Origin: Cordylochernes scorpioides
Taxonomy: Eukaryota > Arthropoda > Arachnida > Pseudoscorpiones > Chernetidae
NCBI GenBank assembly: GCA_030710605.1
Contig: CP092865.1
Coordinates: 35,254,244 to 35,318,243 of the forward strand
Direction of reading: 5' to 3'
DNA: 64,000 bases
Below the pieces are notes generated by a model. That model ran no database searches, had not been told where the DNA came from, and worked only from the letters and a program-made list of their open reading frames with translations. Position numbers and translations under genes: made by a program. Numbering within the stretch: position 1 is the stretch's first letter; every line of letters starts with the position of its first letter. Of the stretch, positions 32,203 through 42,459 are shown one piece after another.

Positions 32203-32516
32203 ATACTCAAACATAATATATATATGTAACATAATATATATATATATGTCATATCTGTCGTGATCGAATGGAAGGGTGCAACCGTTATGCATGTGAACTT
32301 CAAAAATTAGTTCCAGCCAAGTGAGCAGCGCACACGCGGCGTGCCGTTACATTCGCCCGCGATGGCTCCCACGTTTATTTTGTACAGTGTATTTTTAGAT
32401 GGATGAATTTGTGTTTACATTTTAACACAAGCTTGACATATTTACAGTTTAACATACTTATTTTGGCGAAAAAAAATTATACCTCTTGGGTATTAAGCAA
32501 ATTATGACATATATAT
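32203..32516. other. Flank of the Gypsy insertion
   Basis: A TA microsatellite at about 32217-32247 is followed by sequence with CGCACACGCGGCGTGCCG near 32330 and no gene. It ends in the AT-rich target of the Gypsy element (ATATATAT). Confidence 0.5.
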
Positions 32517-32763
32517 TGTCGCGGAGATAAATAAAGCAATGGCAAATTTGGGAATAAATAATTTATCATAAGGGGTATTTATAGGGAGAGATAGTGTGTA
32601 CAACTTACCCCAAATTAAAAGATAATCCTAAAATGAACGGCGTTAGCAACCGTCCCGTTTTCCTTATTTACAGATCAGCTTCCCAGAAGCCCCCACACCT
32701 GTGGTCCCCCCCGGGGTCCAGGGATGACTGACAGTTGTCCCATCTGGATGGAGCTACTTGACA
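32517..32763 (-). repeat. Gypsy 3' LTR
   Basis: 247 bp; TGTCGCGGAGATAAATAAAG at one end and GGAGCTACTTGACA at the other. It is the downstream LTR of the minus-strand element. Confidence 0.96.
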
Positions 32764-32798
32764 TTACCCCCTCTTTAGAAAAAACAGCGACCCGCTGA

Positions 32799-35700
32799 TT
32801 AGCTTGTCTCAGCCCTTGTTCTGGAAGGAAATCTATCACGGCCTGTGTTCCCTAGCAGAATGGAATGTTGTTCTTCAGGGTCCAGGTAGGGCTTCATCCG
32901 AATGACATGAACGATATCCTTGGATTTCCGTGATCGGGGAGACGGGTCCACGGGCTCTACTTCATACGTAACTTCTGAAAGCTTCTTGGTCACCTTGTAG
33001 GGACCGAAGTATCTTTTCAGTGTCTTTTCTGAGAGCCCTACTTTTCGGATGCGAGTAAAAATCCACACAAGATCATCCTTCTGGTGATAGACTGGAGTAT
33101 GTTTCTGGTCGTAAAGTCTACGGTCTTTCGCCTGAGATTGTAGAAGGCGTGATCGGGAGAGTTGACGCGCTTCCTCAGCTCTGGTCACAAGTTCTCCAAC
33201 GTAGTCGTCAGAGATCTCATCTGGTAGGTAGGGTAGTACGGCATCGATGTAGGTCTCGGCCTCGCGGGCGTGGACAAGAAAGAACGGAGTGTAGCCGGTC
33301 GCCTCCTGTTTAGCAGTGTTATAAGCAAAAGTTACGTAGGGTAAAACTTGGTCCCAGTCCTTCTGCTCCACACCTGTGTACATGGACAACATGTCTCCCA
33401 GAGTTTTGTTGAACCTTTCAGTCAGGCCGTTGGTCTGGGGATGGTAGGCCGTTGTAAATCTGTGCACAATTCCACACAGAGCATTGATCTATTTTATTAC
33501 TTGAGAAATGAAATTTCTTCCGCGATCTCTCTCTGTTATCATTTCTCTAGGAGCTCCATGCTTCAATATAACATCTTCACCCGGGAACTTAGCTGTTTCG
33601 ATTGCTCCTCCGTCTGGGATCGCTTTCGTTATGGCATACCTTGTCATATAATCGGTGCACACAATGATCCAACGGTTTCCATCTATAGAAACTGGAAATC
33701 TTCCAAGGAGATCGACCCCGACCTTATGGAATGGCTTTTCTACAGGTGGTATGGATACAAGTTGTCCAGCCGGACGTCGAGGTAATTTCTTCCTTCGTTG
33801 ACACTCCCGAACAGTTATATAAAGGCCAGGCCAATAGAATCGTTTCTTCACTTTGTCATACGTTCGGGCGAAACCCAAATTCCCAGCTGTAGGAGCGTCA
33901 TGTAAATCTGCCATAACTTCCGATCTTAAGTGTTTAGGAATCATCATAAGCCAGGGTCTTCCAGTTGTGCAATAGGTTTTCTTGTATAAGATGCCGTCGA
34001 TAATGCTGAATTCCTTTCTGGTGTAGCCTGAGTTTAAATTATCGATTATTTTAGCTAAATCCGGGTCTTTAGTTTGCTCTATATCGACTTTGGTTAGTGA
34101 CATCACAGCACTTGGTTGATCGTTCTCAAGCGGGCTCCTTGACAGACAATCGGCATCCTTATGTTTGCGTCCGCTCTTGTAGATAACGGTCACGTCAAAT
34201 TCTTGCAACTTCAGCGCCCATCTTGCCAAACGGCCAGAAGGATCTTTCTGTCCTACCAACCAACATAGAGAATGACGGTCAGTGACAACCGTGAATGGTC
34301 GACCAAACAAATATGGGCGGAATTTGCTAATAGACCAGACTACAGAAAGGCATTCTTTTTCTGTTGTAGAATAGTTATGTTCAGCCTTTGTCAAGCTTTT
34401 AGATGCATAAGTAATAGGCCGCTCCTTTCCACCTTGTATTTGTAGAAGAACAGCTCCAATACCATGTCCGCTTGCATCCGTGTGTAGATGGGTATCAGCG
34501 GATTCATCAAAGTGTTTCAAGGCAGGCTCTGAAATTAGAGCTGTTTTAAGGACTTCAAACGCTTTCTCTTGAACTGCATCCCAATAGAATTGTTTTTCAG
34601 TCTTCAGTAGGTCATGCAAAGATCTAGCTTTGTCAGCAAAGTTTTCAATAAATCTTCGGTAATAGGAACATAATCCAAGAAAGCTCCTCAGTTCAGAGAT
34701 ATTCTTTGGCCTCGGAAATTTAGAGACGGCCTCAACTTTATCTGGATCTGGATGAATTCCATTGGCGTCAACAAGGTGTCCTAAAATCTTTATCCTCCTT
34801 GATCCAAAAAGACACTTTTTGTGGTTCAAGCTTAGTCCAGCTTACTGGATGCACCTTAATACAAGTTTTAGATGACGTAGATGTTCCTCAAAGGTAGGTG
34901 CGTAAACTACGATGTCGTCCAGGTAGCAAAGGCACATGGTCCATTTAAGACTGCCCAGAACACTATCTATCATCCTTTCAAACGTTGCTGGAGCGTTGCA
35001 TAGACCGAAAGGCATTACTCGGAATTCATACAGCCCATCTGGAGTGATGAAGGCAGTTTTCTCCCTGTCTTTTTCGTCCACTCCATTCTGCCAATACCCG
35101 GACCGAAGATCCATCGTGGAGAAGTAACTAGAGCCAGCTAAACTGTCCAAGGCATCGTCAATGAGTGGCAGCGGGGAAACATCTTTTTTTGTTATCTTAT
35201 TTAATCGACGATAATCTACGCAGAATCTCCAGGTCCCATCTTTCTTTCGAACTGGAATAACAGGAGATGACCAAGGACTTTTAGAGGGCTTCACGATGTG
35301 ATTTTCAATCATCTTGTTCACTTCATCTTGAATTAGTCGTCGTTCACTTGGTGCTACTCTATAGGGCCGTTGTTTGATAGGAGAGTGGTCTCCTGTGTTT
35401 ATCTTGTGCTTCACAGTACTGGTGGACTTAATAGGAGTTCCCCCGAAGTCAAATATGTCAATAAACTCGTCAAGGCATGAAACAACCTGTAACCTTTGAA
35501 TTTCAGACAGCCCTGGATCTAGAGTAAGGTTTATCTTCTGTGATCATTCACGTGACTCTAGCTGCGTTTCTTGTAACTTATCGCTGGATTCAATAAGACT
35601 GCAGATATTCCCATTCTCATAACTTTCCATGGTGCACATATTCATTCCTGATGGAATCAGTTGCGGCCAAGACGCTCCATTCGCCACCCAAATACTACCT

Positions 35701-36330
35701 CGGCCGTGTCGAAATGTAACCAATGAGTTTGGTATAAGAACTACCTTTCTTAATAATAAGTCCTTAGAAGTTGAGACTAAAACATCTCTAACACCACATA
35801 TTTCTTCGTTTATCACACTGATCTTCTTTATTGATTTAGGCGGGATGACGAAGTCGTCGGAAGCAAACAATCTCTGATTTTCCTCCTCTCGAGATTCCAG
35901 GACGGAGGTTTCCCCGAGATGGAGTTCATTTCTGCCACAATCAATGACGGCCTCGGTGGCCTTGAAGAAGTCCCATCCAAATATAATGTCATGGCTGCAT
36001 TCCACCATAACAACGAATTCAAATGAAATATTCAGACCATTAACTTCTATGTTCAGGACACATTTTCCTATGGTTTCTATTAAATTTTTGTTTGCGGCTT
36101 TAAGAATGGGACCTGGTTCTTTGAAGAGAGGTGTCTTTAGTTCGCGTCGAAATTTGTCTGAAATAACAGAAAAGTCGGCTCCTGAATCCACCAATGCTTT
36201 AAATTTGCGTCCATTTATTTCGACCATAACAAAATTTTCTTTTAATTTAGCGGCGATATACCCTGGCGGATTTTCCTCAATGGCGACCTCACCCCCGTTA
36301 GAAGCCGCTCCACTTAGTTTTTCACATTCT
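32799..36330 (-). pseudogene. pol: Gypsy pol (protease, RT, RNase H, integrase)
   Basis: A single frame can be followed from about 36330 to 32799, broken only by TGA at 35544-35546, TAA at 34842-34844 and TAG at 33489-33491. Protease: KFKALVDSGADFSVIS (about 36170-36205). Reverse transcriptase: FCVDYRRLNKITKKD, STMDLRSGYWQ, MPFGLCNAPATFERM and CYLDDIVVY (about 34900). RNase H: LHTDASGHGIGAVLLQ and YSTTEKECLSVVW. Integrase: LHDAPTAGNLGFARTYDKVK, VGVDLLGRFP with the first Asp, ERDRGRNFIS with the second, then NGLTERFNKTL with the Glu. A GPY/F-like module reads RYFGPYKVTKKLSEVTYEVE. The integrase zinc finger seems to have lost one Cys (only RECQRRKK remains). Otherwise all catalytic residues are in place. 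Confidence 0.95.
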
Positions 36331-37090
36331 GAGGCTTGGGAGAACGACTGAAACGACGGGCTGTCGACTGGGATTGTCTTCGGGTTGGCGACCTTGCGCG
36401 GCTTGGATGTGGGGAAGAGCTCCGGTAGAAGTATGTCGAGGTTTGGGGCGTTACATAGTCGTCGTCGGCGTCATATCTCGGGGGTCGACTCGAAAATCCA
36501 ACATTTCTTCCTTCTCCGCCATTCCTTGTCCTGGCTTCAGCGAAGACCTGCCGTCGTTCCCAACAATAACGGACGACATGTCCGGGTCGTCCGCAGTGGA
36601 AGCAGATAGGTTTGTCGTTGTAGGTTCTCCAATGTTCAGTCTTCCTGGGTTGGGTTGGTCGGTCGATATTATAATAGGGCGTTCGTGTTTGTTGTTGTAC
36701 CACGTTGACTTGTGGTCTGGTAGGTTGTAGAGCACGGCTGACCTCTTCCCTCACAATCTGTTCCAGGGCGTTCACCTCTCGGAGCGGAATGATCACTTCA
36801 GGTGGTGAGAAGACCTTTTGTATCTCTTCTCTAACGATGCGGCGAATTAAGCCGGCCAAGTCGTCTGAGTCGTCAACACACGAAATGGGCATTACGTTTG
36901 ACAACCTGGCGAATTTCGTACGGCCGATCTGGCGCTGCTTGACGGTTGTCAGATGACGGCAGAACTTCAGGATCTCATCTACCGTCTGTATGTCTTTCGC
37001 CACCAATACCTGGTATGTGTCCTCCGAAATTCCCTTTATAATGTGAGCAACTATCTCACCTTCTTCCATGCGAGGTGTGGTGTTTTGCAT
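36314..37090 (-). pseudogene. gag: Gypsy gag, C-terminal part
   Basis: The minus-strand frame carries MEEGEIVAHIIKGISEDTYQ, a long middle region with VREEIQKVF and VREEVSRALQ, then the zinc knuckle CFHCGRPGHVVRYCWER (about 36560-36610) and a basic Arg/Ser-rich tail ending at 36314. Pol starts in another frame around here, compatible with a programmed frameshift or a mutation. Upstream it is cut at 37076 by the nested element; the missing N-terminus is at 39145-39500. Confidence 0.9.
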
Positions 37091-37332
37091 AACAATAGTT
37101 ATGTTTTAGATAAATTGTCGAGATATGCAAATAAGGTTTTGCATAGTGTTTGTTTGATGTTATTATGTTAATTATTTTTATGTATATATATGTATCATTA
37201 AATTGTAAATAGTCAGTCAGATTAGTGTTATGAGCGAATAAAGATTTTATCTCAGACTAAGTGGATCTCGGTGACCTGGTGTAGTGTAGAGACACAACAG
37301 TGGCGACGAGTATAAAGAACCTATACACAACA
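37076..37332 (+). repeat. 5' LTR of nested element
   Basis: 257 bp. AATAAAG at about 37240 is a poly(A) signal. The last 33 bases (GTGGCGACGAG ... CACAACA) repeat the primer-binding-site motif that follows the LTR at 37333 (GTGGCGACGAAGG). Confidence 0.95.
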
Positions 37333-37360
37333 GTGGCGACGAAGGAAAAGTAAGCGAACA

Positions 37361-38827
37361 ATGATGAATATTGAACAATTCAACCCAAACAATGGAAATG
37401 AAATCTCAAGCTATTTAGAACGCTTTGAATCCTATTGCATAGCGAATGATATAGTAAAGATCGTTAAAAAGAAGGCAACATTTTTCTCGCTATGCGGAAG
37501 AGAAACGTATAATATAATACGGACGTTGACCTCTCCCAAGAATCCATTGGAAACAGAATGGGAGGAGATAGTAGCAGGGATTAAAAAATATTTTGATCCA
37601 ACGCCAAATATAATAGTGCAACGTTTTAAATTTGCGAAAAGGCTTCAAATGCCAAATGAAACAATATCTGAATTTATAACAGCTCTAAAGAAAATTGCCG
37701 AGAAGTGTGAATTCCCTGATTTGGAGGATAGGTTGCGTGATGCCCTGGTATGCGGTATTCTAAACGGGGAAATACAATCAATGCTGTTAATGAACAGTAT
37801 GCTAACATTTAAAGTGGCTCAAGAGATGGCATTGGCACATGAGGCTGCGGTAAAGAACGTTGCAGAAATTAAAGACGGAAAACCTCAGGAAGAAATTAAT
37901 GTAATGGGAAGAGCTGTTAAGGTGAGACGGAGGAATGAGAAGATTTTTAAATGTTTCCGCTGTGGATATACAAACCACAGAGAAGAGCAATGTTTATTTA
38001 AAGAGAAAAGATGTTTCAAATGCCAGAAGTTAGGGCATATATCTAGGGTCTGTAAGAACGGGAACTGGAGGAGCGATCGTAATAATAACTGCTCGATAGA
38101 TGAGGAGGCAGAGGCAACTAATGGCCTTTTTAATATAAATCAAGTGAAGGACACCAGTAACATGCGGAATTATATGGTAAAAGTACGGACTAGCGGTCGA
38201 GATATGAATATGCTCATTGACTCAGGAACAAGAAAAAATATTATTTCTGAGAAGACATATATTGAAACTTGGGTGAAGTCAGAAAGGCCTAGAATAGAGA
38301 AGGATTATACCAAGTTGGTGCAATGGAACAGGCAGAGGTTATCGATTCTGGGTAAAATAAAAGCCGACGTAAAAGTAAACAAAAGAAGTATCACAATGGA
38401 ATTTCTTGTGATCGAAGGTCCGGGCCCAAATCTGATTGGAAGGGAGGCTTTTGACCAGATTGGAATTGGTCTTGAATGGATGAATTATGGCGACAGTGTA
38501 TGTCAAATCAATGAGGTAATGAATGGAAATGGTATGGCCGCTGCGATGAACGGTAATGGAATGGCCGCGGCTATGAATGGAACCGCCAATGGAATGATGA
38601 GCGGAGCTAATGGAATGGGCGCGGGTTACATGAACGGTGGGGAGGGCATGTACAGTGAGGGTGACGGGCTGAGCGTGTACGGCAACCCCGGCGTGGACTT
38701 CCCACTTTTCGCCTCGGTGCCCCGAGACCAGCTTCCAATGCGGACAACAGGAGCTTCCTGGATACTATGCCGATCAGGAGGGACCCACCAAGGCTGGAGG
38801 AAACACCTGGGCCAAGTAGACCAATAA
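37361..38827 (+). CDS. gag: Gag-protease polyprotein, intact
   Basis: ATG at 37361, 28 bp after the LTR, opens 488 codons. Residues 1-170 are a Gag domain (MNIEQFNPNNGNEISSYLER, EWEEIVAGIKKYFDP, LQMPNETISEFITALKKIAE). Two zinc knuckles follow: CFRCGYTNHREEQC from residue 198 and CFKCQKLGHISRVC from residue 218. An aspartic protease has MLIDSGTRKNIIS with the catalytic Asp at residue 287. Then the protein leaves the Gypsy plan: residues about 385-430 are low-complexity Asn-Gly-Met-Ala repeats (NGNGMAAAMNGNGMAAAM), then an unrelated tail. No reverse transcriptase follows. The ORF has no stop or frameshift, in keeping with a recent insertion. Confidence 0.93.
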   Translation: MMNIEQFNPNNGNEISSYLERFESYCIANDIVKIVKKKATFFSLCGRETYNIIRTLTSPKNPLETEWEEIVAGIKKYFDPTPNIIVQRFKFAKRLQMPNETISEFITALKKIAEKCEFPDLEDRLRDALVCGILNGEIQSMLLMNSMLTFKVAQEMALAHEAAVKNVAEIKDGKPQEEINVMGRAVKVRRRNEKIFKCFRCGYTNHREEQCLFKEKRCFKCQKLGHISRVCKNGNWRSDRNNNCSIDEEAEATNGLFNINQVKDTSNMRNYMVKVRTSGRDMNMLIDSGTRKNIISEKTYIETWVKSERPRIEKDYTKLVQWNRQRLSILGKIKADVKVNKRSITMEFLVIEGPGPNLIGREAFDQIGIGLEWMNYGDSVCQINEVMNGNGMAAAMNGNGMAAAMNGTANGMMSGANGMGAGYMNGGEGMYSEGDGLSVYGNPGVDFPLFASVPRDQLPMRTTGASWILCRSGGTHQGWRKHLGQVDQ

Positions 38828-38880
38828 GAAACCGGAGACTCCCCGAATACTTTAAAGATCGTGTAACAAATTGGGGGTGA
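38704..38880 (+). pseudogene. Residual integrase C-terminal tail in a second frame
   Basis: In the frame one base behind the polyprotein, the sequence reads RPASNADNRSFLD, PIRRDPPRLEETPGPSRPIR and NRRLPEYFKDRVTNWG, then TGA at 38878-38880. Pro/Arg-rich tails ending in R-x-P-x-Y-x-x-D are the usual extreme C-terminus of Gypsy integrases, right before the polypurine tract. It overlaps the end of the gag-protease ORF. I infer that everything between protease and this tail was deleted from an autonomous ancestor. Confidence 0.65.
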
Positions 38881-38885
38881 GAGGA

Positions 38886-39144
38886 TGTGGTGTTTTGCAT
38901 AACAATAGTTATGTTTTAGATAAATTGTCGAGATATGCAAATAAGGTTTTGCATAGTGTTTGTTTGTTGTTATTATGTTAATTATTTTTATGTATATATA
39001 TATGTATCATTAAATTGTAAATAGTCAGTCAGATTAGTGTTATGAGCGAATAAAGATTTTATCTCAGACTAAGTGGATCTCGGTGACCTGGTGTAGTGTA
39101 GAGACACAACAGTGGCGACGAGTATAAAGAACCTATACACAACA
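38886..39144 (+). repeat. 3' LTR of nested element
   Basis: 259 bp, identical to the 5' LTR apart from one base and one extra TA. Confidence 0.95.
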
Positions 39145-39560
39145 CGAGGGTTCACCTGGTGCCAGAGACTAAGAATCTCCTGGATGTATGACTCGCTGGA
39201 TTCCTCGGCCTTCTGTGCTCTTGACATCAGAACTTCCTCGGCGCGTTGAGCAGAATCCTCCTGCAGTCCGAACACACCGCGGAATGCGTCTTCAAAGCTT
39301 CTCCACGAGTTGAGTGATTCTTCGTTATTATCAAACCGCCTTTCAGCAGTTCCGTTCAAGTAAAATACGACGTTGGCAAGCTTCATGGTCTCGTCCCATC
39401 TGTTGTACTTCGAAACTCTCTCGTACTCTTTCAACCACTGTCCAGGGTTTATATTTCCATCTCCAGAAAAGGTAGAAGAATCTCGTTGGCGCTGACAAAG
39501 GAGTTAGGATCCGCTAACAGTAGGTCTGTGGTCGTCTTCCATTTCTATTCGTTGTGGCAA
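39145..39560 (-). pseudogene. gag: Gypsy gag, N-terminal part
   Basis: The minus-strand frame reads YERVSKYNRWDETMKLANVV, FYLNGTAERRFDNNEESLNS, FEDAFRGVFGLQEDSAQRAE and ESYIQEILSLWHQVNPR, a standard retrotransposon Gag domain. It breaks off exactly at the CGAGG target duplication (39145-39149) of the nested insertion and resumes at 37075. Sequence between 39440 and 39640 gives the start of Gag and the leader. Confidence 0.9.
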
Positions 39561-39642
39561 AGGTTGAAGAATTGGTTCACGTCCCTGTAGACGTCGACTT
39601 CTTCGAAGTTCCGTCACGCTACCCAGCATCTCCACCAAAATA

Positions 39643-39889
39643 TGTCGCGGAGATAAATAAAGCAAGGGCAAATTTGGGAATAAATAATTTATTATAAGGG
39701 GTATTTATAGGGAGAGATAGTGTGTACAACTTACCCCAAGTTAAAAGGTAATCCTAAAATGAACGGCGTTAGCCACCGTCCCGTTTTCCTTATTTACAGA
39801 TCAGCTTCCCAGAAGCCCCCACACCAGTGGTCCCCCCCGGGGTCCAGGGATGATTGACAGTTGTCCCATCTGGATGGAGCTACTAGACA
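39643..39889 (-). repeat. Gypsy 5' LTR
   Basis: 247 bp, matching 32517-32763 with about eight substitutions. On the minus strand it is followed by TATTTTGGTGGAGATGCTGG, where the primer-binding site should lie; the TGGTGGAGATGCTGG part has the TGG start expected for pairing with a tRNA CCA end. Confidence 0.95.
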
Positions 39890-39893
39890 ATAT

Positions 39894-40234
39894 ATATTAT
39901 TTAATTCAATTTAAAGCACTATGTCCCCCTACGGACACTTGTTCTGTCATACATTTATGCCTTTACATTTGCCTATACATATATATATATATACAATAAA
40001 TTTAGGCCGTGAATAGAATAGTCATATGATATTAACAAGGAGAAAGATAAAAAAAAAACGAGAACAGAGAAATGTGTACGAAAAAGAAAGGAGTGTCTGG
40101 CAATATTAACAATCAACATAATATAAATTATCAGTTTCTTAAAAGCTATTTGTTGATATTTTTAATTTAAAATATATCTACAAAAGGTATTATATTTAAA
40201 ATAGGTTTATTTACTGGAAATAAAAATACTTGGA
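39894..40234. other. Flank without features
   Basis: AT-rich DNA after the Gypsy element, with a TA run near 39978-39992. No gene is seen. Confidence 0.5.
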
Positions 40235-42340
40235 TCTGCTACAATTGAATTATTGTCGATTCTATAGTCATGAAAAACAGGACAATATAGTAAAATATGT
40301 ATTGAGGTTTGTTCCCCATGTCTGCAAAAACAACTCAAGTCTTCCACTGCTTTAATTCTTTTAAAAGCTTCCACAAATTTTCCATGATTATAAAAGATTT
40401 GAGAATTATGAAAGTTTGGCCGGAAATATTTTGGTATGTTAGTAAATTAAATTTTATTGCCATCTATCGTTAAATTTTACACAAATAAATTTACTGGCAA
40501 TGCGTTTCTTCTAAATATCATCAAATATTATCTCTACAGACCTTACTGCAATGATATGAGTTATTGAATGAGAGGGCTTGGCTCATCAGTAGTGAACCCT
40601 CTCAGCGGTTTCGCCAAATTAATCTCTAGACCGCTCTACTATTGTATTGGACTGGTTTTGTTATATAACCTGCATTTTCTATGGAAGGTAGCTAAGGGGT
40701 GTTTAAGGAACTATGGACATAAGCTTATAGGTCTGTAGAGGTACATACATATAATTTCAAGGTATTGCATCGAGCAAAGCTCTTCCGCAAAATATGTTTT
40801 CATAACAAATATATATTAGTAAATTAAATTTTATTGCCATCTATCGTTAAAATTTTACACAAATAAATTTACTGGCAATGCGTTTCTTCTAAATATCATC
40901 AAATATTATCTCTACAGACCTTACTGCAATGATATGAGTTATTGAATGAGAGGGCTTGGCTCATCAGTAGTGAACCCTCTCAGCGGTTTCGCCAAATTAA
41001 TCTCTAGACTGCTCTACTATTGTATTGGACTAGTTTTGTTATATAACCTGCATTTTCTATGGAAGGTAGCTAAGGGGTGTTTGAGGAACTATGGACATAG
41101 CTACCTTCCATAGAAAATGCAGGTTATATAACAAAACCAGTCCAATACAATAGTAGAGCGGTCTAGAGATTAATTTGGCGAAACCGCTGAGAGGGTTCAC
41201 TACTGATGAGCCAAGCCCTCTCATTCAATAACTCATATCATTGCAGTAAGGTCTGTAGAGATAATATTTGAAGATATTTAAAAGAAACGCATTGCCAGTA
41301 AATTTATTTGTGTAAATTTTAACGATAGATGGCAATAAAATTTAATTTACTAATATATATTTGTTATGAAAACATATTTTGCGGAAGAGCTTTGCTCGAT
41401 GCAATACCTTGAAATTATATGTATGTACCTCTACAGACCTATAAGCTTATGTCCGTAGTTCCTTAAACACCCCTTAGCTACCTTCCATAGAAAATGCAGG
41501 TTATATAACAAAACCAGTCCAATACAATAGTAGAGCGGTCTAGAGATTAATTTGGCGAAACCGCTGAGAGGGTTCACTAATGATGAGCCAAGCCCTCTCA
41601 TTCAATAACTCATATCATTGCAGTAAGGTCTGTAGAGATAATATTTGATGATATTTAAAAGAAACGCATTGCCAGTAAATTTATTTGTGTAAAATTTTAA
41701 CGATAGATGGCAATAAAATTTAATTTACTAATATATATTTGTTATGAAAACATATTTTGCGGAAGAGCTTTGCTCGATGCAATACCTTGAAATTATATGT
41801 ATGTACCTCTACAGACCTATAAGCTTATGTCCGTAGTTCCTTAAACACCCCTTAGCTACCTTCCATAGAAAATGCAGGTTATATAACAAAACCAGTCCAA
41901 TACAATAGTAGAGCGGTCTAGAGATTAATTTGGCGAAACCGCTGAGAGGGTTCACTAATGATGAGCCAAGCCCTCTCATTCAATAACTCATATCATTGCA
42001 GTAAGGTCTGTAGAGATAATATTTGATGATATTTAAAAGAAACGCATTGCCAGTAAATTTATTTGTGTAAAATTTTGGTATGTTGTTATGGAAGAAGCTT
42101 TGAAAAGTTCAATTTGTGTTGTTCTTCAAAGTAACCATTTTAAATTCAATAAAATCCGTTATTATGTTTGGGACATCTAAATTGTATTTTGTTTTTCTTC
42201 TAAAGTTTATTCATTTAATTCATATTTCATATCTTTGTTTTCTATAAAATTAAGAAAAGGCATCTTGGCTATGCTATGTATACAATTAGAACTCGTCGTT
42301 TTATATGATTGCGTGCACCATAATAGCATTTGTTATTGAA
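40235..42340 (-). pseudogene. LINE C-terminal fragment, interrupted
   Basis: On the minus strand, 40438-40240 reads IPKYFRPNFHNSQIFYNHGK, AFKRIKAVEDLSCFCRHGEQ and TSIHILLYCPVFHD, the C-terminal Cys-His knuckle region of the same LINE family as 29945-31275. The preceding part of the protein is found at 42340-42085 (SNCIHSIAKMPFLNFI). The two halves are separated by the foldback array at 40451-42072. Stops are frequent; it is dead. Confidence 0.7.
40451..42072. repeat. Tandem and inverted foldback array
   Basis: The insertion is flanked by a 12-bp direct repeat TTTTGGTATGTT (40439-40450 and 42073-42084). It consists of about five copies of a unit of roughly 370-380 bp: two in minus orientation (40451-41100), then, from an inversion point near 41100, about three in plus orientation. 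Each unit carries AAATGCAGGTTATATAAC, CCAGTCCAATACAATAGTAG, the core TTTGGCGAAACC...CTGATGAGCCAA, ATTGCAGTAAGGTCTGTAGA, AACGCATTGCCAGTAAATTT and the GATAGATGGCAAT box. No coding sequence. A 12-bp duplication fits target-primed retroposition better than DNA transposition. Confidence 0.9.
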
Positions 42341-42459
42341 ATGAATTTAATTTATTTATATTTTTATTATTTACGAATTTATACCCGATCCCCGATCCAC
42401 AAGAAAGCATTGGCCCAAAAGTGATGAACCTTTCTTCAATATTAAAGAAAAAGTACATA

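Larger units (their letters stand above)
37076..39144 (+). mobile_element. Nested gag-protease LTR element without RT
   Basis: LTRs at 37076-37332 and 38886-39144 start TGTGGTGTTTTGC and end CTATACACAACA. They differ by one substitution and one TA unit. The 5-bp duplication CGAGG (37071-37075 and 39145-39149) is perfect. The internal region is only about 1.55 kb and holds one ORF. A purine tract (GGGGGTGAGAGGA) ends at 38885. This insertion lies antisense inside the gag of the older Gypsy element, so it is younger. It lacks reverse transcriptase, RNase H and integrase and must have been mobilised in trans. Confidence 0.95.
32517..39889 (-). mobile_element. Complete Gypsy/Ty3 retrotransposon
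   Basis: Two 247-bp LTRs, 32517-32763 and 39643-39889, start TGTCGCGG and end GACA on the plus strand and differ at about eight positions. They are flanked by the 4-bp duplication ATAT (32513-32516 and 39890-39893). The element is transcribed from the right LTR leftward. Gag, protease, reverse transcriptase, RNase H and integrase occur in the Ty3 order. A polypurine tract (AAAGAGGGGG, minus strand, about 32766-32777) precedes the left LTR. Gag is split by a younger element at 37076-39144, which also explains the length. Confidence 0.96.

Noticed and set aside
33348-33785. Plus-strand ORFs over the Gypsy element (also 35944-36351, 36374-36730)
   Set aside because: Antisense shadows of the pol and gag frames on the minus strand.
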